Part shown: in pieces, positions 13,001-26,175 of the stretch
Layout of the letters: each line of letters starts with the position of its first letter
Numbering within the stretch: position 1 is the first letter of the stretch
Assembly (NCBI GenBank): GCA_033032175.1
Contig: CM065309.1
Span: forward strand, 6,758,001-6,822,000
DNA from: Saturnia japonica
Lineage: Eukaryota > Arthropoda > Insecta > Lepidoptera > Saturniidae
DNA: 64,000 nucleotides
Reading direction: 5' to 3'
Notes under the pieces: generated by a model
The model's database searches: none
The model's input: the letters and a program-made list of their open reading frames with translations, nothing else
Told to the model about the DNA's origin: nothing
Program-made: the position numbers and the translations under genes

Positions 13001-14914
13001 TAACTATTTATTCGACTGCGATGAAACTTTAGACTTATTTACAAACAGCGGCGTTTGTATAACTCACTTCTAGTAATATTACCAGTTAAAGAACGATGAT
13101 AAGTTTAAGATAAACGTCATTAAAAATATTTATATTATTATGATAACCAATACTTTAAGTGCATAAAACACATGCTTATACTTTACATACATAAATATGT
13201 ATATTATTAGTAATTTCAATCATCTACTTTCTACCGTATTGTGATTATTATCAAAAGTTTTTATTCCATGTTTACAAAAAAGCTTAGATAATAAACAACA
13301 GAACGTTTATGTGTATTTAATAACAATAATATCGGAAAACAACATGGCAGCCGCGAGCTCACGACAATAGACCGCGCTCGGCTCGCCGACTAGGACATCA
13401 TTTTTCTCGGCCCAACTTTTCCCATTCGCTATTCATTTGCGTTAGAAGTTTGGCGTACTGCCGCCTACTGCAGTGACTGTTTTAACTTTATTTCTGATGC
13501 AGCGTTCAGGGCAAATTAAATTTCGTTTTGTGGCTTCCGCAAACTCGGTTTACGAGTATAATTATCAAGATTTTTTTGCTGCTACAGCGTCATCGATCGT
13601 ATCGTAGTAGTTTTCAAATGCTTTCAACAAATCGTATACGTAATAACCAGCGCATATAATTCTGAGATGCTAGTTACTCTATCCATTTGTCGAATTTGTC
13701 TGTAATACCATTGTCGCGGCCCGGGTACAATTCGCTAATGAATTCTACAATAGCGAGTCGACTATTCCTCCTAATTAGTCGCTCTTTACGCCCAATTCCT
13801 GTGGAGCTTAATGTGTCTGGTACAAGTTACAAAATGAAAGCGTACTCTAAGGAGAATTAACCACGAAATGAATTGATGCTATAAAACTTTTGCTCTCTGT
13901 TCCTTCATACGCCGTCCGCTTATACCTTGGCAAATAAATTAATGTTCGGAAGCAGGAAACCTTTCGTGAAATTGAGATATCACTGGCAAGCGGAGTGGTG
14001 AAAACTTAGCAACGCTAAGTCCCATCAACTCGGCGAGTATGATTAGAGTTGGACATAATAGGCGTAATAGAACACTAGTTCTAGTTACGGAACATTGCAA
14101 CTGCTTCTATATTTTATTATTGCTGCTAAATTAGGTTTCAATATTAATTCTTTAAACTGTTTTATGTATACCGAATATATTAAACTATTGTTAGTATATA
14201 TTTGATATAAGTGTCTGTAGTTGACAAAATGCGAGAAAATAATTCGGTTTGCTGTCACAAAGGCAGGCGATTATTAATGATTGAAAATAATAATCTACAA
14301 AAGTAATAATACGACCAACTTGAAGATGCCGTTCTGAACGTACATTACGTGCGTATTGATAGTGCAATAATGCATTCTCGAGTCGCATTATGTCGGCTGC
14401 GCCGCGCCGAAGCAGCTATAATTCTGGCACTCGTTAACAGATCTAACATCGTAACTCTACTACTCAGATGCGAGAAGCTAACGAGCGCGTAATTTCTGCT
14501 TACAACCCTTTATGCCTATTTTGTTATTATTTTGCTTATTAATAAAGATGTTTTGAATACTTTTTATTGAAATACTTACAATATATTCATATTAGTTATT
14601 TTTAAAATTAATTAGTTATTAAAAGTCATTCTGTTCATTGGTTCTTTTAATAAAAAGTACTTATGAAAATCATTATATCGATATATATCTTAGCGTACTT
14701 GCAAATATAGAATAGGTTTTATTTTGTATTTAAATAATCGGATTTTTTTTCCATTGGTTGTTGAATGATTCTTAATAATATAAATATTGGTATACACTTT
14801 AATTACAAAGCAAAAAATTTACATTTCGTATAATTTCATGTAAGTCTAAATTTTCTAACCAAGGTTGATACCTTGACCTGATTTGACCTGATGGTCCACA
14901 CAATTATATTTATA

Positions 14915-15545
14915 TAACTAGTGGTGCTCCGCGGCTTCGCTCGTGTTTGCTACGCGGTAATTATTTTCATCGCGTAATTTTATTTTTACGCATATTATTG
15001 ACAATTCGTATAGCCTATTAATTGAGGAATACACTTCCCGTCTACAATTATCACGAAAATCGGATGGAAAAGTATTTTTAAAATTCCTAAAAGTATTATG
15101 ACAGTTATTTAAGCCTATGAATTATAGAATGAGTGGCATGTGCTTACTGTGTATAAAATTTGCATCATAATTGTCTGAGAATTTTTTTTTTAACCATTTA
15201 AAAAATTATTATTGACAATTCTTATAGCCCATCGATTTATGAATTGTGTATAAAATTTCATTAAAATTGTTCAACCCTTTGGCTCCCTTCCATAACAAAA
15301 ATGTATATAAAATTAGCATATATATGCCATCTCCGGGAGCAGAGTTATTATGAATTAATAAAAATATATTTTCCTGTTTTTTTTTTTTACGATTTCTAAT
15401 AGTATTAAGTATTGAAATTAATTGTCTAAGCTCTCAGTGTACAAAATTTCAAAAGAATTGGTCAAGCTGTTTTTAAGTTGTAACGGACATAAAAACAGAC
15501 AGACAAAAAAAAATTAAAGGCCATATTTGTTATTAGTGATTAGTA
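14915..15545 (+). repeat. Repeat with internal monomers, copy 1
   Basis: The head is CTCCGCGGCTTCGCTCG; the tail is ACAGACAGACAAAAAAAA followed by GGCCATATTTGTTATTAGTG. Between them a monomer of roughly 100-115 bp recurs, marked by 'GACAATTCGTATAGCC(T/C)AT' at about 14999, a shortened form near 15110, and 'GACAATTCTTATAGCCCATC' near 15211. Related copies with other monomer numbers are at 18380-18625 and 54300-54935. Confidence 0.65.
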
Positions 15546-16817
15546 TTCGTGATTTATTATTACAACATAAATATTACAAAAAAATGCATGCTGCTAAATT
15601 AGTAAGTGCATTACTAGAGTATTTACACATGAATATTATGAAGTTGGCCTTGCTCAACCCTCTCGAGTTCTCACGTAACTCAGTGGATCGGGTCGGCTGG
15701 TCCCGGATTTTTCTCGAAATGGAATTAAAACGTCCTGCGAGGTAAGTGGCAGCACAAGTAAGAGGTACAAAGTGAAGTGAAGCCGGATAGTGCTCCAGCC
15801 ACAAAGGGCACAGTCGGATGTTAGGAGCGCTGAAATCCCTCGATCCCGGCCTCTATGATCCTTGACATAAATATCTAACCTCGCCATCAAATCTTTTCAG
15901 GAGACGGCTTATGCGCGTAGACACGACATGTACGGATTTTAATGCGCTCGATTTTATATGTGGTAGAATATAGTATGTTAAGTTACATAATGTAATCCTA
16001 CAGCTAAGTAAAATCACATAAGAGTATATTTATTTCTATGCTGCTGTATTAACGTAGAATATCCAAAGAAAATTAATTTATAGATGAAAAACTTAACGTT
16101 AAATAAAACAGAAACCCCATAAATATATGCCATTTAATATAGGTAATATTTATACATAGGTCTAAATTACTGGCACTTCGGTCAAGTTCGAATATGTGTC
16201 ATTTTTTTTCACAAATCGCACGTTTATTAGGAACCATGCAACTTTGAAAAAAAAAAACAGAATATACATAAATATAAAAAAAATTGACACACATATTGAC
16301 AACGTTGTCTTTTACTTTCACCTTGATTACAAGAAACAAGTGGATTTAAAAAAATATAAATATGTAGTTTAGAAATATAAGAGGAAGAAAAATGTAACAT
16401 TTTTTAGCCCTTTTTAACTTGTAAATCGACAGAGAGAAATAATTACAGCTTCTTTCGTATGTGCTCGCTAACTAACCATGCAAAATAAGTTACTAAAATA
16501 CAATTTAATAATATTTATGTGTACAAATGTCTAAAGTTTTGTTTTAATCAAATTCAAAATTACACTAAAATGTCATATTATGGTATACCAGTATGCAGTA
16601 CCTAGTTATTAGCCAACTATGATGTGGTAGTTGGCTACCGTTAATCAGTCTTGGCCGTTCCATCAGTGAGTTATGATTGATAACAGAGTGATTCACGCAA
16701 CATTGTCACATCCATAACCGGGTAGAAGCTGTCACTGACAATACGTATTAACGTTGTTTGTGGTTTACCTCTAATTCCACGTTTATTTAATCAATGGATT
16801 AGATAATATGAATAAAA

Positions 16818-17180
16818 AAAATCTATACAATTAATAAAATTGAAGTGTCTATTTTTATGCATATGAAAGTAAATACAGTACCTACTTATAACAAAATGCC
16901 ATTTTAAATTTTTTTTGTCTATTTGTCTGTTTGTTTCGGGTAATCTCCGAAAAGTTAAACCGATTTTGACGGAACTTTCACTGGCAGATAGCTGATTTTA
17001 TAAGAAGTAACTTAGTAGGCTTCTTTTATTTTAGAAAAAAGTGTCGGGTACTTATGTGGCTTACACTGAATAAACAATAACAGATATATCAAATTAATGT
17101 ACTACCTAATTGTATATCTTAAAAATACCTGCAAAAAAGTTAGTGAGACCAGAGGTTTATCTTCTAAGGTGATCCCACAA
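16818..17180 (-). repeat. Dispersed repeat, copy 2 (inverted relative to 9844-10330)
   Basis: In reverse complement it carries the same ordered phrases as 9844-10330: the AGAAGATAAA block, GTCAAAATCGGTTTAAC, GAGATTACCC and GACACTTCAATTTTATTAAT. Identity is partial. The GC-rich head is not recognisable here. Confidence 0.65.
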
Positions 17181-18379
17181 TAATTGAAGTGGTGATGGAT
17201 CAGTGATAGTATGTTCGGACAATATGGCGATGGATGTCGGTTCAAATTCTACAATGAGTCTGAGCTTTCGCTGACGGAAAACCTTCTGATCAATTCGTAT
17301 CACGGTGGCATGTTATTTTAATGCCTGGTTAGGTACCAAATTGAAAATCTGTCGACAAACAACTACAGGTCCAAAACTACACATATAGGAAGGTCAACCT
17401 CGTACTGTTTTAAAATAAAGTATTATAAAATTCATATTTTCATACAACCAAAGTAAATATGGCAAGATTATTTTGTCTCGCTGGTTCAATAAGGTAAAAT
17501 CTGAGATAGCGTTTATGGACTCAAGGAGCGCGCTTTGTTTACATTTTAAAATTGCACTTTGCACTGCGGCGAGGTTTAACCGGTGTCTTTGTGTCAACAC
17601 ATAGACGTGCATAAACAATGTTACCGTCAAAAATGTTACACATATGCACTACAAGCTATCTCTGATGTATTACGGAAAAAGGACGTCATTATTACAGTAA
17701 ATCGATAATTATTCAACAGCTCTTTTATTTTAAAACGCCTATATAGACGCTATGGTCTGGTAAACAATATTATACATTAAAATTGGTTGTTTGCATAAAT
17801 ATAATAGTATATCTACTAATTTGCACATTTATATCATCTAACTACTACGTAAATCATCATTTATCATAATATGAAAACACTAGCTGTTTCCGCTGAAGCG
17901 GAAAGCTTGAAAAACTTTTTATTCAATAAAGATATCGCGATATATTTATTATATAAAGACCAGGTATCTAAAGAGTAATACCGAAATTCTATCATTTTAT
18001 TTATATAGATTATATTATATACAACGATATACTGCGTGAAAATCTTTTTATATTTTTCAATAATTTCGGTTACAAACCATTGAATCCACTGTGTAGTTTT
18101 TTTAAATATTTCATCTTCATCATGAACATGGTCAGGATAGGTTATGGACTACTCATTGAAAGCCGAGCGGGTATTGTTTGTAACGGGGAAGCAACCAGCG
18201 ATCATTTCTGCATCTTTTTATATAACGAATAATAATGTGACTTAATTAATAATATCATCAGTGGATTAATTATATGCGACACTTCGTCTGAAATTTCTCT
18301 TTGCAAATAGTGCAGTAATCAATAAACGTTCCATAACATAATGTTGCTGTTCGGTATTTAAGTCGCGAGTTAATTTTAT

Positions 18380-18625
18380 AGTAGAAGTGCCTCGTAGCTT
18401 CACACGGGCTTATTACCTAGTAATAATTCATATAGTCTTTCAATTGAGGAAAGACATAAATACTTTCCGTGTACTTACAACATTTCATAAAAACCGTTAG
18501 AAATATTTTTTGTATGCGTAAGTATATGCTATGTATATTGCTTGTATGTTACTTAAGCTTGCCATCTACTATTACATACAAACAGACACACAATTTTTTA
18601 TCTCATATTCGTGATTAGTGTCGTT
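18380..18625 (+). repeat. Repeat with internal monomers, copy 2 (short)
   Basis: The head GTGCCTCGTAGCTTCACACG, one monomer ('TCATATAGTCTTTCAATTGAGG'-like, read over 18429-18450) and the tail CAAACAGACACACAATTTTT with TCTCATATTCGTGATTAGTG are present. This copy has fewer monomers than those at 14915-15545 and 54300-54935. Confidence 0.6.
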
Positions 18626-19306
18626 TATAAATAGATGGCCTATCTGGATATTATAAAATTGCATGTACACAGTACAGACAAATACAGATTTATTAATGTA
18701 ACCAGATAGATAATCAAGTTTTATTTTTAATGGAAAAATTATCTTATTAGTTGTTTTTGTTTGTATAACGTTTTTTTATTGGGAGCCTGGTTTAAAACAA
18801 TTATTTGTTGTTCGGTGTTCGGTTTTAACTTCCCACATATTCTACCTGTAAACATCACACACGCCCACTACATTTAGGGCTGATAAAACAATGGCCTTAA
18901 ATACCGAACAATATTATTGTTCATAGACAAAACCGATTCACACCTTCCCCGGTCGCAAGTGTAGGCTTCATTATTCACGAAGTCACAATATAAATTTGAG
19001 GCCAATTTAGTGTTCGCCTCTAAAGCAAAGTCGAACAGTGTGGACAAGTGGGTGCGTATGATGGATTATCGTTGCTCTACTTTAGTTTGACTTTTGTCTT
19101 ATCAATCGAATATCAAAGAACGATGTATGTGTCTCGCCATTAAATGTAGTGGTGACATAAAACAGAGTTTAGGTTAACTTAACCAAATTAATAAAAATCG
19201 TAGTTACACTAGGGTCAATTAATATTCACCGAATAGATCCTTTTTAATTACAGTATGGAAAAAAAATTGTAACCGAATTAATAACATTAACAATGTGTTG
19301 GCTTCA

Positions 19307-19344
19307 TATAAATACTAACGACTTCCGTTATCAGTCAGTTCAGT
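19307..19344 (+). promoter_or_regulatory. Possible internal core promoter (TATA plus Inr)
   Basis: TATAAAT at 19307-19313 is followed by three overlapping or adjacent TCAGT initiator motifs at 19331, 19335 and 19340. The second puts the TATA start at -30, the usual insect spacing. It lies in the 15-kb PTBP intron on the sense strand. It could start an alternative transcript, a non-coding RNA or a lost transposon. No coding exon with a matching donor is evident close by, so this is a weak call. Confidence 0.3.
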
Positions 19345-19614
19345 ATCCGGTTTGAATTATGTTGTAGCGGAAGTTGTTTCGGCACGTCATTTGTGCATTA
19401 TTTTGATAAACAGAAATTGTAACATGATGCATTGATGAATCATGTCGGGGACAGTGTGGTACAAGGATTAAAAGTGTAAAAACTCTATGCTGTTTCTTTG
19501 ATTGTCAGCTTACGGCTCTACGTTTCTTATAAATAAAAAAAAACGTGATTTTTAAATGATACAAATTTACTTTTCGTAAAGTAGTAGGGCACAAAGAAAT
19601 TTTTTTGAAGAATT

Positions 19615-19965
19615 CTCTGGAGTTTGGGTAGCTCGATGGTGGAATACTTCCACTTTAAAGAAGATCGCAACGAAATATCCTTGTGTTATGTTCCTGTGGT
19701 AAGCAGAGCTTCCAGAGCTCCTTGAAAAAGGGGAGGTTCAAAAAAAGCTGGGGAATAGAGAAATTTCTTTTTAGATTTCTCTTTACTTGGGGAAGTCCTA
19801 CTGCTGGAATACTTCCATTCTATAGAAAATCGCAGGCAAATAACCTGGTGTTATTCCTGCGGTGAGTAGGAGAATGTCGGCAACGCGCTATTGATATCTA
19901 TGGTTCATTACGGGAGCCGCTTATAAACAGGTGGGTCGTCTCCTTGTTTGTCACCTTTGTTGTAT
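19615..19965 (+). repeat. LINE/SINE tail (TTCCTGCGGT..GTCGGCAACGCGC type), copy 1
   Basis: It contains two related blocks, each with 'GGAATACTTCCA', an 'ATCGCA' step and 'GTGTTATTCCTGCGGTGAG'-like text, then GTCGGCAACGCGCTATTGA and GCCGCTTATAAACAGGTGGG and CTTGTTTGTCACC. This is the 3' tail of a common lepidopteran retroposon. The ORF over the first block shares the peptide phrases LFRF, TWGSPT and NNLV with the antisense reading of 39914-40102, which shows the repeats are related rather than a gene. Confidence 0.6.
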
Positions 19966-21601
19966 GAAAAAATAACGACAATTGTAATAGTTCCGTTAGC
20001 TATTAACTGAGCGGGTATTCAATTGCAATGTTTTAGTTAATGCATAAAAGTTTTACAGAAAATACACTTAAAAACGTCTTTACATTAAAAACTTGCATCA
20101 TAATATTCGAGGTTATGCCAGTTTACTAGAGAGCTATTTGCGTGTGTTCACTGCTTTCCGTGTCACCCTGTTCTTATTTGTATACGTGCATAACATTGTG
20201 GTGACTACTTTTTATATTAATTCATCGGTTTTATATTTTAATATCAACGATACTCAGAATGCAATTCACCGCGGTGCATCGCAATTTATGCCCATTAAAT
20301 TAAATGCTTTCCGAAAGTGTCGTCAAAGAGCAAAATAATTAATATGAAGCATATTCTGGTTTTTGTTAATAGTCAAAAGGTCTTTCTTTTCATCTTTTTC
20401 TTCTTGGTATTTTTATTCGTGCTTGTTAGATAATTGATCTTATATCCGTGACTAATCGAGTAAATGCTCGTTCGTTCACTGTAACATTGTTTAACCAATC
20501 AATTAAAGTGCTCCCAGTGAAAATGTTAACGGATTTGTTTCTGATCACTTTCTACTTGTACTTCCACTTGTTTACTTTAATGTCAGATGAAATAAATAGG
20601 AACCTATAGTACCGAAATGTTTTATCAAGATTTATTTTATGTGATCCTGTTACAAGTCAAACACATTCATGTTGTCATAATCCTTGCAATGGCAACAGAA
20701 GCCATGAGCTATGCGAGGTCTTATAAATATTAAACGCGAAGGAATAGTACGGGACCCCTAACAAAAACGTCTCTGTAGAAAAACCACCAGAATTAGTAAC
20801 AGGGGGTGGATTAAAGCGAACCGCATTTAATCCTTCACTAAGAAGGCTTTGCTTTAACGAGTCCTAACGAGCTAAAGATAAAACAATTACCGGAGACGTG
20901 ATTAAGAGATACGGAGGACACTTGTTACGTCTTACGTTGATGCCGAGACGGCTCACTTGAGCTCTTTTGGAGTGGTTACTGTAATTTGGAATGCTTATTT
21001 ACCGTCTTATCGTCGGTCACCAAAACTTAAATTTAACATGAAAAGTGGGGTAAAATTAATACCAGTTTTATGTATTTTTTTTTTACCTTAATTTTTTTAT
21101 TTATTTTAATTTTAGAACTTATGGGTTAAATGTTTTCGTCCCTAGCTTTATTCATGTAGAGAACACCAAAGAGACTGTAAAAAACAAACTATAAATAACA
21201 CATTTGTTTTTAAATTACTTTTTAAATCTAACTTTCTGACTATTGTATGTATGAATAACATATATAATCTTATTTATAGACCTAGGGTTATGTTCTATAC
21301 TGCAAAGAAAACTCTGGTAATGTTGATTCATTTCCATGTTACGTTTTATAAGATTCGAATATCAAATCGGCCGAGAGGTTTGATGTTTTATCATCTCCTT
21401 ATATTTTAAACCGTAATTATGGTTCGATTTCATGGAGTTTGCTCAATTAGTACATATCTCTAGATTTAACTTTTAGTTTAAATAATGATAAATGTCTACT
21501 TTTATACAAATGATTATTAAATTATAAAAGCGATATAGAACGTAATTTCTAATTCTGGGCATAGATATAGGAAAATATCTCATTATAACTCAAAAAATAT
21601 A

Positions 21602-23089
21602 CATTACTCATCAAAAAAATCGGAACACCCCTGAAGTTTGGTTTTAAATGAGTCTTATGGTTATTCAGGCGGAATTAAATAAAAAAGAGACCTGATATTA
21701 TTTAAAAAAATACTCCACTAACAGTCTAGTCTACACAATTTCAAATTTGAATTTAAATTTTCGAATTTTCATCGAATATGGTTGTGGAGATTTTTTTCAA
21801 TGTGTATTCCGTCGCAATTTATTCATTTAATTACATTTTCTGCAAAAAATATCAATTTTTTTTAATAGTGATTGTTAACAAAGTTTTATTACTTCCTACC
21901 AAAGAGATTTTGTCCCAACAAATATGGATACCTCGCCCACGGAAGCCACCTAAGTCGTTGCGTTGCTGATTTCAGGGCTTAGTCAACGTGTTGTGGCCGC
22001 ACAATTGCATCTTAGCCTCTCTGCTGTCAATAGAGTGTATCAGCGTTATCGGGAGTCTGGTATGCTTACTCGCCGTCCAGGATCTGGTAGACATCGAGTT
22101 ACGTTTGAACGAGATGTTCGGTATATTCTGTCAGTTTTTCTAAGAAATCGTCGATTTAACTTTATTCAACTGCAGCAGCGGCATAGTGTGATTCAAAAAT
22201 TGACTGTGAGCGATTCTACTATTAGAAGAAAATTGGCGGAGCGTGGCCTGAAACCTCGTAAACCAGCTAATGGCCCAAAATTGACGGTAGACCACCGAAA
22301 AGCGCGCCTTAACTTTGCACGTGAGCACTTAAATTATCCATACCTTCAATGGAACAAAGTTCTCTTTTCTGACGGATGTAAGTAAGATCATGCTGTATGG
22401 TAACGAAGGAAGAAAGAAGGTGTATCGAAGAGAGGGAGAGAGTTTTGCACAGTGCTGCATTGAAGAAAAGTCAGTTACGGTGGCGGTTCATTGCTTTTAT
22501 ATCTGGACCTCCCTTACCTTGATTAAATGGCCCACGTTACATCAAAGAGTATCTGGAACCTCATGTGGTACCTTAAGCACATTTTATTGGCTCATACCGT
22601 AGGCATTGAAAATGAATACCTGAACGAAGTCGGTATTACGGTTATGGGATGGCCAGCAAAAAGCCCGGATATGAATCCCATAGAACACCAATGGGATGAA
22701 TTAAAGAGACGAGTAAGAGCGACAGATCCTGCCCCGGAGATACTTGGTCAGCTTAAAATAAGTTATACGAGAAGAATGGGATAACATCCCATAACACAAG
22801 ATTATGATTTTCATCCGTTCCATGAGATACTGAAAAAACCTTTTTTTAACATTTTTTGTCTTACGTCTTTGTTTCTTAACATTTTACTAATTCTAAAATA
22901 TACCTGTTGAACAAAACACGCTAGCTAAAGAAATTTAATTTTAATTTGAAACATCAATGTTCGTCAAACGATATCTTATAATATCCGCAATTAACTGGCA
23001 TTATTTCTTTCTTTTGTTTTAGCGTAAAAAAATCATAAAACTCATTCAAAACCAAACTTCAGGGGTGTTTCGATTTTTTTGATGAGAAG
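21602..23089 (+). mobile_element. Decayed Tc1-like DNA transposon
   Basis: Inverted ends lie at 21607-21652 and 23041-23086; 44 of 46 bases match (CTCATCAAAAAAATCGGAAC outward part). TA dinucleotides flank at 21600-21601 and 23090-23091. The inner ORFs are a broken Tc1 transposase. The high identity of the ends against the broken ORF suggests a non-autonomous copy mobilised late, or chance retention. It lies in a PTBP intron. Confidence 0.85.
21963..22784 (+). pseudogene. Tc1-like transposase, broken
   Basis: The first part (21963-22385) shows the paired-like helix-turn-helix region (GLSQRVVAAQLHLSLSAVN, then RPGSGRHR), the second HTH (SDSTIRRKLAERGLKPRKP) and the first catalytic aspartate in VLFSDG before an early stop. 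The middle part with the second aspartate is scrambled or deleted. The third catalytic region survives in another frame at 22527-22784: SPDMNPIEHQWDELKRR, with the glutamate of a DD34E triad. An intact Tc1 transposase is about 340 residues; this copy cannot make one. Confidence 0.85.
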
Positions 23090-24369
23090 TATATATCCAT
23101 TCTATAACCTATCAACTAATTGAAATATAAATAATGTAACTACTTGGTACCTATTAATCCGTTCTGAAAAAAATCTGAATAATCAAATCTCTTACAAAGT
23201 AAATTGTAGTCTTTAAATAATACAGCTAACAATAAAGCCTACTTAAATTCAGGAGTGCCCCCAAAAAGCTTATAAAAAAGTAAGAAATTAATCTGCAATT
23301 CAAAATCTTTCTTGCCCTCTTATACATTTTTTATTTCATTCATTTTGGGCAAATCCGCTGACTAGCGTTCTTTGAGTAAAATCTTAACTTCCTAATTGTC
23401 ATTATTCGTTTTTTTCCTACGTATATATACCCAAGTATAAAATTATTATACCATATAGATTCAACTTTACTGAAGCAATCAATGCAAATTTGCGAAAATG
23501 AAACAAAATCGGAAATACAGATTATACTCTCATTTAAATTTCAAAACTTATTTAACGATTTCTATGCTGCGAGGGAATACATATTAGAATTGTAAATTAA
23601 TTACTCATTCCCATCGCTTACGCTTTTCACGTGCATTCGAAATTAAAATCGAATTCGGGTTTGCGACGGCCTATATAAAACTAATTACGTATCGAAGTGA
23701 TCTTCTTCCACGCTTTCTTACGTGCCTTTCGTATTTCCATATAAGTTGAGCTTTAAACGAGCCAATCTATTCACGTCTACACATCAGGGGGTCGCATTTG
23801 CATATAGAATAGAAATTTATTAAATCTACAGCCAATATTCCGCGTTCTGACATCGAAACATTTACTTCTTTCCAAGACTACTATTTTTAAAGGATTGTAA
23901 ATAAGTAATTTTGATATATCAATAATCCAGGAACTTTAGTGAAGTAATAAATAATGTGAAAATAATTAATTGAAGACAGCATATGAGCTTATCAAGTTTC
24001 TTATGAAGGTCACAAAAGTATCTAGTACTATTAGGCTTCAAAATATTTCTATTCGGCTAATGGGCATCGTTGTAAAGCTGTGAGAAGTTGTTTGACAGAT
24101 GACGGCGTATAATGCACATTCTCCAAAATTGTGGCGAAATTTGAAGTTGTGGAAAAACAAAAATTTTATTTTACCAATTTTATAATTATTTAATTATATT
24201 TACGGAACGGTGGACTACCTTACTTTTTATGAAGAATGTAACGCTGATGGCCCGGTTTTCAGAAAGATATTTCCTATTCGGTAATGTGAACAGTCATGGT
24301 TATGTGAAATGGAGATATTTTAATGTGATTTTGCGGTCGGGTCTAAGTTCTTTAATATCAACATACAAA

Positions 24370-26175
24370 CAGGACCAAAAAACTCTCTGAATCAACTCTT
24401 AAACTCATGGAGGAGAGGCGTAAAATGATTCTGCAATCTCCAGGTAATATGTGTACTTATAAGAAGCTCAACAGATGCATCTACAAGTCATTGAAAGGTT
24501 ACGCACGCCACTTAAATAGCGATCCTATCAAACGTATCCCATCTAATCCTATCAAATATAATAGAACGAAACAAAGGTTCCAAAGTGTTAGCTAGAAATC
24601 TGTTTTTTGACAAAGCCATATTTGTTATTACAAAGCTGAAGACCGACGACAGCATGATCATCGAACATCCAAATCTGACCTTTTGACAGAGATCTATGGA
24701 CGTCAACGCGAAACCCTTTACGAATCCTGCTAAAGATCCAAGATCTAGATTAACCCGTGTAAGACTTGGCACTATACCGAAGACGTACCGGAGCTTGTAC
24801 GTGATTAGTATGGCCCTCAAAGAAGTTAAAAACAACAAAGCTACCAGCGATGACAGAATCACAGCCGAACTTCTGAAGGTGGGTGGTAAACCAGTTTTTA
24901 GGGCCCTTTAGATTCTGTTTAATTCAGGAAAGCATGGACCAGACGTGTGAAGATGTTTTTCTTAAAAAAAGACGATAATGCTCTGCTAAATATATATTCC
25001 CTGCTATATAGGCCACTTCTGAGCAACGATCTCTTGTACAGGTTCGATGATTTCCACCCTCCTGAACAAACCGGTTTCCGAAAAGACTTCAGTACCATAG
25101 ACCAATAATATACACCACGGCAGGTTATTCCGAAGACCAGAGAGTTTCTCTTTGTTTAGCATTAGTAGACTATAAAAAACCTACGATTCCGTCGAAACTT
25201 TGTATGAAAACGCCAATATGTCAGCCTCATTGTCGGATCAGACTTTAAAACCTACCCTTTTGCAGTGAAGAGTCACAGAAGGAGGCGGTATTTCTCAAAA
25301 ACTGTTCACGGCAGTACTGATAGATGTTTTTAAGGTTCTGGAAAGGGAAGCGTTACGCATCAATATAAATGGCGAGTAAATCACTCACCTACGGTTTATC
25401 GACGACATAGCAGTCAAGGCTAAGACAACAGAAGATTTTAGTGCAATGTTTGAATGTAGATTCTCCGAAGGAGTTGGTCATAAAATGAACATGACTAAAC
25501 GAAGGCCATGACGAACGTTCAACTTCCGTACAGTTGTTATTGACTATGTTTACCTGGGACAAACTGTCCTGGTAGGTACGTCCAACTTCGAAACAGAGTT
25601 TAATCGTCAAATCAAACTTGGCTGGGCAGCTTTGTGGAAGCTACGTAACGTCTTTTCGTCCAAGATGCAGTAACTTGTCTCGAGATCTTTGACCTGAGAG
25701 TCTTTGACGTGTATGTGTTTCCAGTCGTAACATTTATGGTACTGAGATATGGTCACTAACGATGGGCCACTTAAGAAAGCTCAAGATCACTCAAAAGGAA
25801 ATGAAACGTGCTATTCTCGGAGTATCTTTGTTGTATAATCGAATCAGAAATAAGGAAGGAGATCCGCAGTAGAATCAAAGTCACAAGTATAGTCCTCAGA
25901 ATTGCTAGACATAAGTGGTAGTAGGCGAAGCACATTACTCGTAGAACGGATGATTGATGTGCCGAAGAGTTCTCGGGTAGCGATCAAATATTGGAAGATT
26001 TAGCGTGGGTTGAATTGCCACAAGGTGTACCCACAACCTGTTGAAGGTTGCGGGAACCCGTTGGATGTGAGTAGCGCAGGATCGGTCGTTGTGACGACTT
26101 TTAATAATATGTCTGTCCGTGAACGTCTTTCTGCTGAATGGGTGGATGGAATATTTGATTAAACTAATAGACAAT
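24370..26175 (+). pseudogene. Decayed non-LTR retrotransposon (RTE-type reverse transcriptase)
   Basis: Pieces in three frames follow the order of a LINE reverse transcriptase: MEERRKM, then ALKEVKNNKATSDDRITAELL with GGKPVF (fingers), a palm-like box FIDDIAV near 25390 (normally F-A-D-D), 'NMTK', YLGQT in broken form near 25550, and NFETEFNRQIKLGWAALWKL at about 25585-25640. The tail still resembles the GRP-P-RW-DD C-terminus, including RVAG-like 'PVEGCGNPLDV'. Many stops and shifts occur. Clade assignment (RTE) is from recalled similarity. Confidence 0.75.

Noticed and set aside
15586..15743. Possible PTBP exon ending in a perfect donor (GAG|GTAAGT at 15742)
   Set aside because: No acceptor or start context that fits, phase not compatible with known neighbours, and no similarity to PTBP; kept only as a note.
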